DNA from: Arachis hypogaea
Lineage: Eukaryota; Streptophyta; Magnoliopsida; Fabales; Fabaceae
Assembly (NCBI RefSeq): GCF_003086295.3
Contig: NC_092051.1
Location: 22,439,940-22,503,939, forward strand
Reading direction: 5' to 3'
DNA length: 64,000 nt
The notes under the pieces are model-generated. The model did no database searches, had not been told where the DNA came from, and saw only the letters and a program-made list of their open reading frames with translations. This document shows, in pieces, positions 45,888-57,867 of this stretch. The translations under genes were made by a program, and so were the position numbers. The stretch's first letter is position 1; every line of letters starts with the position of its first letter.

Positions 45888-46450
45888 GTATGTTTAAAGG
45901 CAACCACTCTGATTAAGACATCAGAAATATATTTTTTTAAAGACGTTACGTGTGTCATATTGCTATTGGACGAATTATTAAACCGGTCAATAAAATATTT
46001 TGAATAAATCAGAATAAAATCAGTTTATTATAATTATCAGATCCGATTTGATCCGATCGGTTTACATAATTTAAACCGAATCATATTTAAATTTTTTATC
46101 AAAATGACAAATATATCCCTAACTTTTTATTTCGCAGACATTTAAATCCATAAAATTTAAAATTACAATTAAGTCCTTGGAAAAAACCTAACCCTAGACC
46201 CTTGCTAGCCCAAACCCAAGCCAAGCCAAGCCCAATCTCAATGTCTCACCAATCTCTTAATCTGACCCCAAAAAAGCCCTAGCTCTTAGCAATCAACATC
46301 TCCTTCGTCTCCTTCATCTCATCTCTCTGCTTACTAGCTCTCGTGATCTCAAGCTTTCTTTCTCACTCGTCTCCGGTCTCGCACTTAAGGTTCTCGTCGC
46401 TCTCCGTGTCGCCAGTCGTCACCATCTCGCACTCAGTCGCGCTCGAACAC
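45888..46450. other. Rearranged flank with leader-like sequence
   Basis: AT-rich DNA with GATCCGATTTGATCCGATCGG at about 46041. Then a CTC/TCG-rich stretch (46300-46450) resembles a gene or transposon 5' leader; it continues on the other side of the LTR element at 54479. No coding sequence is recognised. Confidence 0.5.
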
Positions 46451-47945
46451 TGATAAACCACTATTTTATGGTTTATCTTGTGCTCAATTGAGTGGATTTT
46501 ATCAATCTTTACCCACTTATTCATACTATTTGCATGGTTTTACATTTGCCTTCCTAATTATGTGCTTTGATTGAAAATATGCTTCTTTGGCCTTAAGTTC
46601 CCTATGTTTAATCCTCTCTTATTACCATTAGATGCCTTGACATGTGTGTTAAGTATTTTCAGAGATTACAGGGCAGAAATGGCTTAGAGGATGGAAAGGA
46701 AGCATGCAAAAGTGGAAGGAATACAAGAAGTTGGAGAAACTGCTAAGCTGTCCAGCCTGACCTCTTCGCACTCAAACGGCTATAACTTTAGCTACAGAGG
46801 TCCAAACGACGCGGTTCCAGTTGCATTGGAAAGCTAACGTCCGGGGCTTCAATTTGATATATAATATGCCATAGTTGCTCTGATGCTAGGTGACGCGACC
46901 GGGTACTCCATGCGACCGTGTCGCAGTGACGGAAATTCAGCGTGTTTGAATTCGCAACCAGCGAATTCTGGGCTGTTTCTGACCCAGTTCTCGGCCCAGA
47001 AAACACAGATTAGAGGCTATAAAGTGGAGGAATGCATCCATTCATAATCAAGATTTCACATTCACAATTTTAGGAGTAGATGTAGTTTTTAGAGAGAGAG
47101 GTTCTCTCCTCTCTCTTAGGATTAGGATTTAGGATTTCTCTTAGTTTTAGGAGTGCCTCTAAATCCCAGGTTCAATGTTCTTTTACTTTATATTTATCTC
47201 TTATTTTTAGATACTTTAATGCTTATATTAGTTATGTTGCCTATTTGGCTTATGCTACATTCATGTTATAATTTTCTTTGAATTAATATTATTTGAGGTA
47301 TTTCAGTTATTATTGCTTTCTTTTATTTACATGATTATTGCTTCCCATCTGAAGGCATTTTTATTCCAGTAGATTTACTTTTGACCTTTTGGTTTTGGTT
47401 AAGAAATCAGTAACTCAGGAGTTATCCAATTCAACAGCATAATTGATAATTGTTATCTTGCCAATTGAATTGAACTTCAATAATCCCAATCTTTTCTTAG
47501 GAAATAAATAGGATTCGAAGATCAAACTAATTAATCCCTTGACTTTCCTTCGCTTCAGCAAAGGTTAACTAAGTGGAATTAAGATTCAATCTTCTTTATT
47601 GTTGAGAATGGTAACTAATTTGGACTTTTAATTTCTCATACCTTGCCAAAAGTTTGCTTTACAGTATTTATTTATTTTAATTGCTATTTAAATCATTTGT
47701 CATATTTGTTCCTCATTCTTAAAACCCCGAATTTACAATCTCCATAACCAATAATAAGAACATACTTCCCTGCAGTTCCTTGAGAAGACGACCTGAGGTT
47801 TAAATACTCGGTTATCAATTTTAAGGGGTTTGTTACTTGTGACAACCAAAACGTTTGTATGAAAGGACTTTTGAAGGTTTAGAAACTATACTTGCAACAA
47901 GGATTTATCCGCAAATTTCTAGACCACGCAAAAGTCCTCTCATCA
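46451..47945 (+). repeat. 5' LTR of the non-autonomous gypsy element
   Basis: 1495 bp. A TATA-like CTATAAAG is at 47017-47024. A CGCG palindrome pair is at 46894/46911, 17 bp apart. Confidence 0.93.
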
Positions 47946-47948
47946 AAA

Positions 47949-47966
47949 TGGCGCCGTTGCCGGGGA
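47949..47966 (+). other. Primer binding site, tRNA-Asp type
   Basis: TGGCGCCGTTGCCGGGGA, three bases after the LTR. It is the complement of the plant tRNA-Asp 3' end and is typical of Athila-like gypsy elements. Confidence 0.9.
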
Positions 47967-48550
47967 ATTGCAAACGTGTGCCTTATTATTGGTTATTGTA
48001 AATATTTGTTTTTTGCTTGTTTATTTGTTTTTATTTTTGTTTTTATTTTTGCTTTTTCATAAATTAAGAGGTTATTGGTTTTTATTTAGTTATTAAAAAT
48101 TTTTCAAAAATTTGTTCTTCGTGTTCATCTTGACCTTCAAGTTGTTCTTAGTTGTTTTCTTCGTTTTGATCTAAAAATTTTAAGTTTGGTGTCATTTTAT
48201 TATTTTTCTCTTTCCTCATTTAATTTAAAAATATCTTTTCTCTTTATTTTTATTAAATTTTCGAATTTTCCAAAAAAAAAATTCAGATTTTGATTTTAAA
48301 ATTTTTATCTTATCTTATCTTAGTTTTAAATTTTAAAATTCAAATATTTTTCAAAAATCATATCTTTTTCAAAATCTTATCTTATCTTATTTCAAAAATC
48401 AAATTTCAAATTTTAATATTTAATTTCCAAAATTCAAAATTTAAAAACTCAAAATTAAAAATTTAATTTTTTAAATTCAAAAATTTTAATTTCAATAACC
48501 TTTTAATTTAAATTTGTTTTTATTTTCGTTTTTAATTTTTATTTGCTACT

Positions 48551-50060
48551 ATGAACTCTCACCCCTTTGGCTATGAGTCTGGTTACAATTATGTTGCAGG
48601 AAGAAGAAATTACAATGAGAACAGGCATCAAGGTTGGAACAATCAAAGATGGGAGGAGCCACAAGGATTTGATCAACCCTCATGGTAACAACCACCTCCA
48701 ATGGACTATCAACAACCACCACCATATGCCTTTGAACCCTTTCCTCCACATAACTTTGGACCACCATACTCACAAGCCCCTTTCCACCATTCACCTCCAT
48801 ATGACCCTAACCCACATCCACCATACCAACCACCTTATGAGCCAAATGAACCATACACAAAACCACCACCTTTCCAACACAACTACTCTCATGAACCACC
48901 ACCTCAATATTCACCATCTCCATATCATTATCAAGATGAACTACCTTCCTATTATGAACCCTCTCTTCCAACCAATGAATCCTCACATCCACCCCCAACC
49001 TCCAATGGATGACAGACTTCGTGTTATTCTTCAAAGGCAAGAAAGGATGAATAAGAGTGTGCAAAATTTCGCGGCCGCCTTCGGCGAGTTAATAAATATA
49101 ATAGCTTCCCAATATCTGAGCACTCAAAGAACTCCCATGGCTACATGTAGAGAATCAAAAGAAGAGCAAAGCATGAAGGAAACACTAGAAACTTCGGTGG
49201 ACAATGAGGAACATGGCTTTGTATTGGAACAAGTGGAGGAAGCCATAATAGTTGCAGAGGAAGAAGTGGTTGAAGACTTAGGAGATGCTGAACCTCCATG
49301 GGAAAGTCAGGTTATAAAACCTCCTTCCAAGGCGATTGAAATTGATGCTGAGGAGGGTGTACAACCTCCAATGCATATCATGACTAAGGACTTGGAAGAG
49401 GTCGATCAAGAGATGAAGATTAAAGAAGAAGAAGCACAGCCTCCCATGCCCTCGGTAAGCAATAAAGAAAAGATTGAACTGGAAGAAAGCTACCAAGAGG
49501 AAGATGTTAAAATTGAAGAAGCTTGCAATGAGGTGGAAGTTGTCAAAGAGCACAAGAAAGTGGAGCTTGAAATCACCTTGCCAAAGTTATTGGAGACTCC
49601 TCCCCCTAAGTTGCCATCATCCTTCACAACATTCAAGTGGGTAAAATTCATATCCCTTAGCTTTCTAATTCCACTTGAATATGGGCTACTGGAGATGGAT
49701 GGTCAACTTAGAGCTCTTTGTGGCATTAAGAGTAAGAGGAAGATGGTCAGTGGTAAGAATTGTCCTGCAAGGTTCATTATGGTTGGAAGCTTTAAGTTTA
49801 AACGCAAGGGTTGGTGTAAAGCTCAATTGAATGGGTCTAGGAAGTTGTTTGGGCGCTTCAGTGAGAATTCTAAAGCTGACCCACCCGGATGGAATCATGA
49901 TAATCAACTTGAAGACGGGTGTAAAAGCAAGATTTGGGATCCTGGAATCTGTTCTGACATCCAACAATCCGGGAGCCTAAGAATCTGTTTGAAGCTTCTT
50001 AAGGGCTTTACATGCCTATTTTGGGACCCCGGAGGTTACTGGAGATACAAACATTGGTAG
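48551..50060 (+). pseudogene. Proline-rich/acidic protein of the non-autonomous gypsy element
   Basis: ATG at 48551 (MNSHPFGYESGYNYVAGRRN). A TAA at 48686 interrupts it, then the same frame gives a Pro/Tyr/His-rich region (QQPPPYAFEPFPPHNF and similar) to a TGA at 49010. A frameshift near 49005 leads to the second part: a coiled RVILQRQERMNKSVQNFAA, Glu-rich stretches (about 49180-49560), PPPKLPSSFTTFKWVKF, YGLLEMDGQLRALCGIKS, and a C-terminal block rich in Trp, Cys and Gly (GWCKAQLNGSRKLFG, NHDNQLEDGCKS) ending at 50060. No enzyme motif is seen. It may stand in the place of Gag, but no capsid domain or zinc knuckle is evident; function unknown. Confidence 0.65.
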
Positions 50061-50145
50061 AGATTCCTGGATGAGTTCAAGCACAAGCCACCATAACAGG
50101 GAGCTCACCAAATGTCCAACTTAAGGACTTTAACTAAAAGTGCTA

Positions 50146-50163
50146 GGTGGGAGACAACCCACC
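50146..50163 (+). other. Conserved hairpin motif after the ORF
   Basis: GGTGGG and CCCACC flank a 6-nt loop (AGACAA), within GTGCTAGGTGGGAGACAACC. Closely similar TTGGGAGGCAACCC-type hairpins occur in plant gypsy elements (from memory), which suggests an RNA-level role such as packaging or processing. Confidence 0.6.
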
Positions 50164-50319
50164 ATGGTATGATCGTCTCTTTTTTAAATTTTAATTCTAG
50201 TCTGTTTTGTTTGTTTCTTAGTTTTATTTTATTTTATTATATTGAACCTGGAGTTTTGTATCACATTCATATTAACACTGCATTCTGCATCTTTTCAGAT
50301 TAAAAATAAAATAAAATCA

Positions 50320-50815
50320 CGCGACGCGACCGCCTCATTGACGCGTCCGCGTCGCAAGCAGATGGGAGACAATAATACTATGAGCAGAGAGTTACGCAGG
50401 AGCAGGGCTGGAGGCGTGCCAATGGCACAAATCACCCCATGCGACCACGTCGCTGACGCGACCGCATCATATGGGAATAATGGCCTCCCACGCGACCGCG
50501 TGCCCCACGCGGCCGCGTGACCAAGATTTCGACGTCAAAGTGGTGCACCCCCGAAAGTTGTGCGAGAGTGGTGCTGGATTGGTGCTGAACGCATAATCCT
50601 TCCTGCGCGCGATCGCATGCCCCATGCGATCGCGTCACTTAAAATTTGGCACTAATATGATTTTGAACAGAGAGTTGTGCGGGCGCGAGGCTGCCCTCGT
50701 GCCAGTAGCATAAACTGTGTCACGCGATCGCGTGACCGACGCGACCGCGTCAATCAGTTTAAGTGCAAGCCGCGCGACCGCGTGCCCCATGCAACCGCGT
50801 CGCTTGCGCCGCACA
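50320..50815. repeat. CGCG-pair tandem repeat block
   Basis: Six pairs of near-palindromes of the type CGCGACCGCGT start at 50325/50342, 50440/50457, 50491/50508, 50608/50625, 50723/50740 and 50773/50790. Every pair is exactly 17 bp apart. Pair starts are 115, 51, 117, 115 and 50 bp apart, so a unit of about 166 bp is repeated. Linkers have GAGAGTTGTGCGGGCGCGAG-like sequence. Confidence 0.88.
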
Positions 50816-52978
50816 GCTTATCCTAATTTGCCAAATATCTTATCTTTTCTCCCCCAATCCTAATTTTTCCTTCCTCCTTTCTTACTTACTTCTTCTTCCC
50901 TTCTTTCCCTTCTCATTCTTCTTATCTTTTATTTTATTTTACTTATTTTATTTGCATATTTCATTCATTGCATTTTAATTTTGTGCATATTTTTATTTTT
51001 CTTTTCTAAATTTATTGTTTTACCATTGGTGTTAAAATTTTCCTATTCAACTGTTGCATCTTCTCTTGAATTATCCTGGTACTTCATGACTTCTTTTATT
51101 CAGATTGGGTAATATTATTTAAATCAATGCTACTTTTTATAATACTGATATTCCTTTTGCATTGACATGAACTTACATTGTCTTTCATTACCCACTCTCT
51201 TCCCCATTGTTGCAAATTTTATACCACTGGTATGCCATGGCTTCTATTATTTTCTCACGTACATGTTGAAACTTCCATGTAAATGAGACCCTTTTCATCT
51301 GGCATTAACCCACCCATACTTCATTTATTTTCTTATCTCTATTACTGGGTTACCTTTCTTCCCTTTTTTTTTCAGGATGGCCACCCGGAAGGGAAGCGGA
51401 AGACGTTTACATGGGGAGACAGACAAGTCCATATGCACAATCCTTCGAGAAAAGCAACAGTTGAAACAACCCGTCCACCTGCAAATCTCAGCATGCACCG
51501 AGGAGGGTGCAATCTTTAAGTGTGGGGAGGTTGATACCGATCTCCATGGGTTAGTACTTTCTTGTCTCAACACCAATGTTTAAATTTTCTTTGTAGATTA
51601 GTTATTGCATTTGCATGTTTGTTTGATTTTTTTTTTTGCATATTTTACCACTTGGTTGAAGTAATATTTTCTTTTTCAAGAAACCTTTTTAAGAGCATTT
51701 CACTAATAAAATTTTTGTTACACTTGTTTGAAGAAATATTATATTGGAACATGGTCTAGAGCTCGAACACACGAAACCCGTGAGATTTTTTAGCCTAACT
51801 GATTGGTTGCATTTTATCAACCAATAATTTATTTTTGATGTGTGTTTTTCTCTCTAAAATTGTGATCTTTGTCTTGCTTAATTCTATATTTCCATAATTT
51901 GATGTATGCATACACTTACATGATTGAGGCCTTTGTTTCACTGAGCTTACATACCCATATGGCCTTACCTTTCATTATCCCTTGCAAACCAATTTTGAGC
52001 TTATTTTACCCCTTTGTTCTTTTTATTTAGCACATCATTAACTCTAAGCGAAAAATAATAATGTCCTTAATTTGAATCCTTGGTTAGCTTAGACTAGTGA
52101 GAGTGCTTATGATTTAAGTGTGGGAAAATTGGGTTTGGAAATATTTGGTTTGAGAATTGAGTATGTTAGAATTTTCTAAAAATGTGAAAGAAATGTTTAG
52201 GACATGTTCATGCATTCAATAAATTAATCATATGCATTGAGAAAAACAAAAGAAAAAAAAAATATATATATATATATATATAAAAGAGAGAGAAAAAGAA
52301 AAAGAGAAAGAGCAAATAAATAAAAGGGGACAAAATGCCCCAAAATATGTGGTGAAAATAATGCATATGTACTGTACTTAAAATTAGAATGCATGAATAT
52401 GTCGAAAACATGGTTAATGGATAGTTAGATGTGGTATTATGATTACATGGATTGTCTAAAGTTAGGTGGAAAGTTTAAGTTAATTAAGGATTCAGATTTT
52501 AGTCCACTTGACCAAATACAATCCTACCTTGACCCTAACCCCATCACAACCCTTAAAAGACCTCTTGATTTGTGTATTTGTGCATTAAATTTTTGTTGAT
52601 TGTTAGATGAAGAGCAAGCCTTAGAAAGCAAGGTTAGTGGAGAATTGAGAGAATCGAACCTAAAACACTTGAGTAATTAGAGTGTATACACTACCAGTGA
52701 GGGTTCGATGCTCAATTCCTTGTTCCCTGCTTTCATGAACTATTTTTCTTCTTACAAGTCTATTTGTACTTCATTTTCATGATTTGAATTAGTGAAATCC
52801 AGTTCATATTTCTTCTTGAAGGATTTGTTTACTTTTAACTAAGTAGGTAGAATCATTTTGCATGTAGTTGCATTCATATAGATAGGTTGCATTTCATACT
52901 TTCTTACATTCCTCTTCATCTTTATAGCTTCTCTTGAGCTTAGCATGAGGACATGCTATTGTTTAAGTGTGGGGAGGT
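50816..52978. other. 3' non-coding part of the non-autonomous gypsy element
   Basis: A T/C-rich stretch (50820-51060) and an AT/GA microsatellite (52251-52310) are present. A first copy of the polypurine tract and LTR-start sequence lies at 51515-51536. No real ORF. The true polypurine tract is at 52968-52978. Confidence 0.7.
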
Positions 52979-54473
52979 TGATAAACCACTATTTTATGGT
53001 TTATCTTGTGCTCAATTGAGTAGATTTTATCAATCTTTACCCACTTATTCATACTATTTGCATGGTTTTACATTTGCCTTCCTAATTATGTGCTTTGATT
53101 GAAAACATGCTTCTTTGGCCTTAAGTTCCCTATGTTTAATCCTCTCTTATTACCATTAGATGCCTTGACATGTGTGTTAAGTGTTTTCAGAGATTACAGG
53201 GCAGAAATGACTTAGAGAATGGAAAGGAAGCATGCAAAAGTAGAAGAAATACAAGAAGTTGGAGAAACTGCTAAGCTGTCCTGCCTGACCTCTTCGCACT
53301 CAAACAACTATAACTTTAGCTACAGAGGTCCAAACGACGCGGTTCCAGTTGCGTTGGAAAGCTAACGTCTGGGGCTTCGATTTAATATATAATATGCCAT
53401 AGTTTTTCTGATTCTAGGCGACGCAACCGCGTACTTCATGCGGCCGCGTTGCAGTGACAGAAATTCAGCGTGTTTGAATTCGCAACCAGCGAATTCTGGG
53501 CTGTTTCTGACCCAGTTCTCGACTCAGAAAACACATATTAGAGGCTATAAAGTGGAGGAATGCATCCGTTCATAATCAAGCTTTCACATTCACAATTTTA
53601 GGAGTAGATGTAGTTTTTAGAGAGAGAGGTTCTCTCCTCTCTCTTAGGATTAGGATTTAGGATTTCTTTTAGTTTTAGGAGTGCCTCTAAATCCCAGGTT
53701 CAATGTTCTTTTACTTTATATTTATCTCTTATTTTTAGATACTTTAATGCTTATATTAGTTATGTTGCCTATTTGGCTTATGCTACATTCATGTTATAAT
53801 TTTCTTTGAATTAATATTATTTGAGGTATTTCAGTTATTATTGCTTTCTTTTATTTACATGATTATTGCTTCCCATCTGAAGGCATTTTTATTCCAGTAG
53901 ATTTACTTTTGACCTTTTGGTTTTGGTTAAGAAATCAGTAACTCAGGAGTTATCCAATTCAACAGCATAATTGATAATTGTTATCTTGCCAATTGAATTG
54001 AACTTCAATAATCCCAATCTTTTCTTAGGAAATAAATAGGATTCGAAGATCAAACTAATTAATCCCTTGACTTTCCTTCGCTTCAGCAAAGGTTAACTAA
54101 GTGGAATTAAGATTCAATCTTCTTTATTGTTGAGAAGGGTAACTAATTTGGACTTTCAATTTCTCATACCTTGCCAAAAGTTTGCTTTACAGTATTTATT
54201 TATTTTAATTGCTATTTAAATCATTTGTCATATTTGTTCCTCATTCTTAAAACCCCGAATTTACAATCTCCATAACCAATAATAAGAACATACTTCCCTG
54301 CAGTTCCTTGAGAAGACGACCCGAGGTTTAAATACTCGGTTATCAATTTTAAGGGGTTTGTTACTTGTGACAACCAAAACATTTGTATGAAAGGACTTTT
54401 GAAGGTTTAGAAACTATACTTGCAACGAGGATTTATCCGCAAATTTCTAGACCACGCAAAAGTCCTCTCATCA
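52979..54473 (+). repeat. 3' LTR of the non-autonomous gypsy element
   Basis: Same length as the 5' LTR (1495 bp), with scattered single-base differences. TATA-like CTATAAAG is at 53545-53552. The CGCG pair is at 53422/53439, again 17 bp apart. Confidence 0.93.
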
Positions 54474-55150
54474 CACACCTTCCCCGAGCTCGTGGTCACC
54501 GGCAGTAGAAGCACCCAGTCCCGGGACTAGTCATCGTCGTCGCTCCATGGCTCCTCAACATCTCACACTTAGTCATGCACCTTCTCGCGCTCGTCGTTGC
54601 CGGTGGCAGAAGTAACCGGTCCTGAGGTTAGTCGTCATTGTCATCTTCTTACTTTGAATCTCGCCATCAGCTTCCTCCCCGCCTTCAGATTCTTTTGCCC
54701 AATCAGAAGCTGGTCCCCGATTTGGTGATTTCCAATAAATTTCTCTGTTATTTGTTTTCCAGTTTTGTTGCCCTAATTCATCACTGCACTTTGATTTTAA
54801 TTTATTGCTGAAAATATCACTGAACTAGTTTTTATTTTTGCTGAAAATCATCATTGACGTGAATTTGTTACTATTTATCACCACCGAACCTTGAATAATT
54901 TGTTGAGCTTGTTTCTTTGTTGCTTAAAATCATCACTAAGATGAATTTTGTACTGATTATCATCAATGAAGCTTGAATTTGTTGCTGTCTTGCTCAAATA
55001 ATTACTTAGCTAAATATTTTTGTTGCTGGAAATGTGAGTTGAATATATTAGTGATTGAACCTTGAATTTGTTGTTCTCTTGCTATATAATCACTTAGTAC
55101 ATGAAAATGAATGTTAAATGGAGATCGCTGCAAAAAATTATTATTTCTCC
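54474..55150. other. Continuation of the leader-like flank
   Basis: CTCGTGGTCACCGGCAGTAG and CTCGTCGTTGCCGGTGGCAG (about 54490 and 54592) are imperfect repeats. TTGAATTTGTTGCTG-like pieces recur at about 54900-55070. No gene is recognised. Confidence 0.45.
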
Positions 55151-57867
55151 TTTTTTTGATGATTTACTATGTAATATTATGCTTAGTTCTCAACCCGGAG
55201 TAAGCGGTTTCACAACTCAACCCTTGCATCTTACCCGGAGCTTCGAACTCGTAACTGGAGCAAGTGGATAACACCACTGCATCTTACCCAGCAATCTTGC
55301 CTCTTACCCAGAGTAAGTGGATAACACTAATGCGTCTTACCCGGAGGCATATTACAATCAAATTCAAGCTCATTTTCATTATCCTTCCAATTCATTCATA
55401 ATCATTTTCGCACTTTCTCAACAATCCACATCGTAAATCATCATTCATGTCAAATATCACTTTTTCCTCAAATCATATTACTTTGAAACCAAAATCATTT
55501 CTCTTTATAACATTCTTTTCCACATAATCTAATTTTCCCCAAACCAACCTCAAAAATCATTTCATTCTTAAACCATCCACTTACCCATTTTAAATTAAAA
55601 GTTATTAATTAATTACTGCAACAAAGTATCAAGATTTTGAGGGAGAATCTGCCTAATTTCAATTTCTTAAATTTATTAAAGATCCTTAAAAAATCATTGT
55701 TTTCCTAATTTGAATCAAAATCAAATCACAAGAATCAGGAGTCCCAAACAATTTTCAAAGCCGAATCACTTAGAATAAAACCAGTCCATTCAAATCAAAA
55801 CCACCTTCAAGTTCACTTTTAAAACCAATTCTCTAACTTCTTTCGAACGTCACAAACAGAGTTACCCAATCAAAGTCCAATTTTCTTTAAATCCACTAAA
55901 ACTTCTCCAATTGAAATCCTCAAGTCAAATTCAAAAACATAAACCCTTTTCACATTTAAAACCGTCTTAAAACATAAGTTTCTTCTAAATGACTTGCTCC
56001 CAAAAGAAATATAATACTTTTCTTAAGAAACAAGACTAAGTCATAATTCTCTTTTCAATAATTCATTTCAAAACATAATTCATCACTTTCTTAAATAATT
56101 CAAGTAAAATAGTAAAAGTCTTAAACTCATAATTTTTCAAATAACATTTCAATAAAGTCTCGGCTTTTATAGGAATTTCGGCAGCATCTTCCCTAAAACA
56201 TGGACTTTGCCACCCTTTCCAGGTCCCAACCAAAACATTCCGCAACCCTTTTCAACGGGTTCAAAACCAAATCAGTTCCAAATCAAGCTGATTCCAAAAG
56301 TGCATGTCATTTTCATATTTCAAGAAAACCGATTCAAACTCAAATCAAATTTTCAACGAATTAGACTCATTTTCAAAACTTTTAAAGAAACACTTCAAGA
56401 ACCGTCCGTTTAGCAAAACCAAATAATAATCCAGTCAAACAAACATTCATATCCATCCAAGACAACCAAACAATACATAAGACTTATACAATCACTAAAA
56501 GTACATTTTTCATATCAATATCCATTTATAACAATTCCAAATTATAAAGTTTAGTTTTCTGAAAAAACTCCTACCTCAACTCGTCGAAACTCTCAAAACC
56601 AAACGCGTCAAACCCTTTTTTTTTTCAATTCATAGTGGCGGCAACCCTTTCAACCGCACCCACGGCAGCAGCAGCCATCAAACACCACATGCAGTCACAG
56701 TAACTGGACCCTAAGACATTAACATCACAAAATCCTCAACAAACTATAACAAAACGCTAACAGCCAGGGTTTCGGAATAAGAAAAAATCACCGTATAAAG
56801 AGGGAAACAAAAGATGGAGCTACTACAAATCCAACAGCCCTCACCGGCAAGAACGGAACCTAACAGAAATGACGGAAAGTGAAGGCAAGGCAGAACAACC
56901 GTGGTGGTCACTCCGGTTAGTACCGACGGTGGCGAGATTTCTCAGAGATGGTACAGCAGCCTCACGGTAAAATCCAACCCACAAAAATAGCGGTGGCGGT
57001 GGCCTTTGAGGCGATGGAGGCACCTCCCTCCTCACGGGACTTTCCTCTCTCTGGCCATCATGCTTCTTTCTTCTCCATGAGCTTCACACCCATAGTCGCG
57101 ACGGAAACAGCGAAGCTACAACAGTGACAATGATGGCCGAGGATCCAGCGACGAGTCCAATGATGATAACGGTGGTAACAGCTTCTCATTGTGGTGCTTC
57201 CTCCCTCTCTAAACATCGTCAATGGCGGTACGTGGATCCGATGGCGACGACGATATGTAACTCGGCGATGGTAACTCTCTAGCGGCGGTGACGATCTACA
57301 AACGGCGGGCTTGTGGCGGATGCGAGGGACTCCTGCTCCCCTTCCTCAATCGCAGCTTCCCCTCTCTTTTATCTGCTTGATTTTCGTGGGTGAGTGAGTG
57401 GGGCGAGGGGCTGTGTGTGGTGTTCGTGTGAGTGAAGACAGTGAAAGTGAGGAGTGGTGGCATGAAGGAGAAAAGGGGGTGAGTGTGTTGCATAATTAGG
57501 GTTATGGAGTGTAAATTAGGGTTTGGGTAATAAAGTAATTAAAGACTAAATTTAATCAAATAATAACTATATATAAAAATTATCATTTATTCATTAACTT
57601 GCAATTTATTTTCAAATAGTATTTTAATTCAGTAATTAGAGATAATAAAAATTAATTTCTTTTATAATCATAAAATAAAGTTAAAAACTTAATTATTCAA
57701 CTCAAAGTATATAAAATCTTTATTATTGTTCATTTACTAAAACTTTAAATCATAAATAAGAAATTGGTTAATTTATATATATATAATCTCTTAAAATATA
57801 ATTTAATTAAATATAATAAATCATAAATAAAATTATTATTTAATTTTTAAAAAATTCGGGGTTTTAC
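55150..57867 (-). repeat. Long LTR of a gypsy element, minus orientation, partial
   Basis: Read on the minus strand it starts TGTAAAACCCCGAATT at 57867, has a GC-rich leader-like part (about 57500-56640), then GAGTTGAGGTAGGAG (about 56580) and a TCTTACCCGGAG-type repeat block (55190-55350). The order of landmarks matches the LTR at 59935. Its far end and primer binding site were not found, so it is truncated or a solo fragment. Confidence 0.65.
55190..55350. repeat. TCTTACCCGGAG minisatellite
   Basis: Three to four irregular units with TCTTACCC(G/A)GAG and AGTGGATAACACCACTGC. A comparable but different repeat occupies the same relative place in the LTR at 59935. Confidence 0.7.

Larger units (their letters stand above)
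46451..54473 (+). mobile_element. Non-autonomous Ty3/gypsy-type LTR retrotransposon
   Basis: Two 1495-bp LTRs (46451-47945 and 52979-54473) start TGATAAACCACT and end CTCATCA. Flanks AACAC and CACAC are a one-mismatch target duplication. A tRNA-Asp-type primer binding site TGGCGCCGTTGCCGGGGA follows the 5' LTR (47949), and a polypurine tract GTGTGGGGAGGT precedes the 3' LTR. The 5-kb interior codes only for a decayed proline-rich/acidic protein and has no protease, RT or integrase. It must have used enzymes of a partner element. The LTRs are nearly identical by eye. It resembles known peanut non-autonomous gypsy elements (from memory, unverified). Confidence 0.9.

Noticed and set aside
48807..49064. 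His/Val-rich minus-strand frame in the non-autonomous element
   Set aside because: Complement of the Pro/Tyr/His-rich coding repeat; no independent support.
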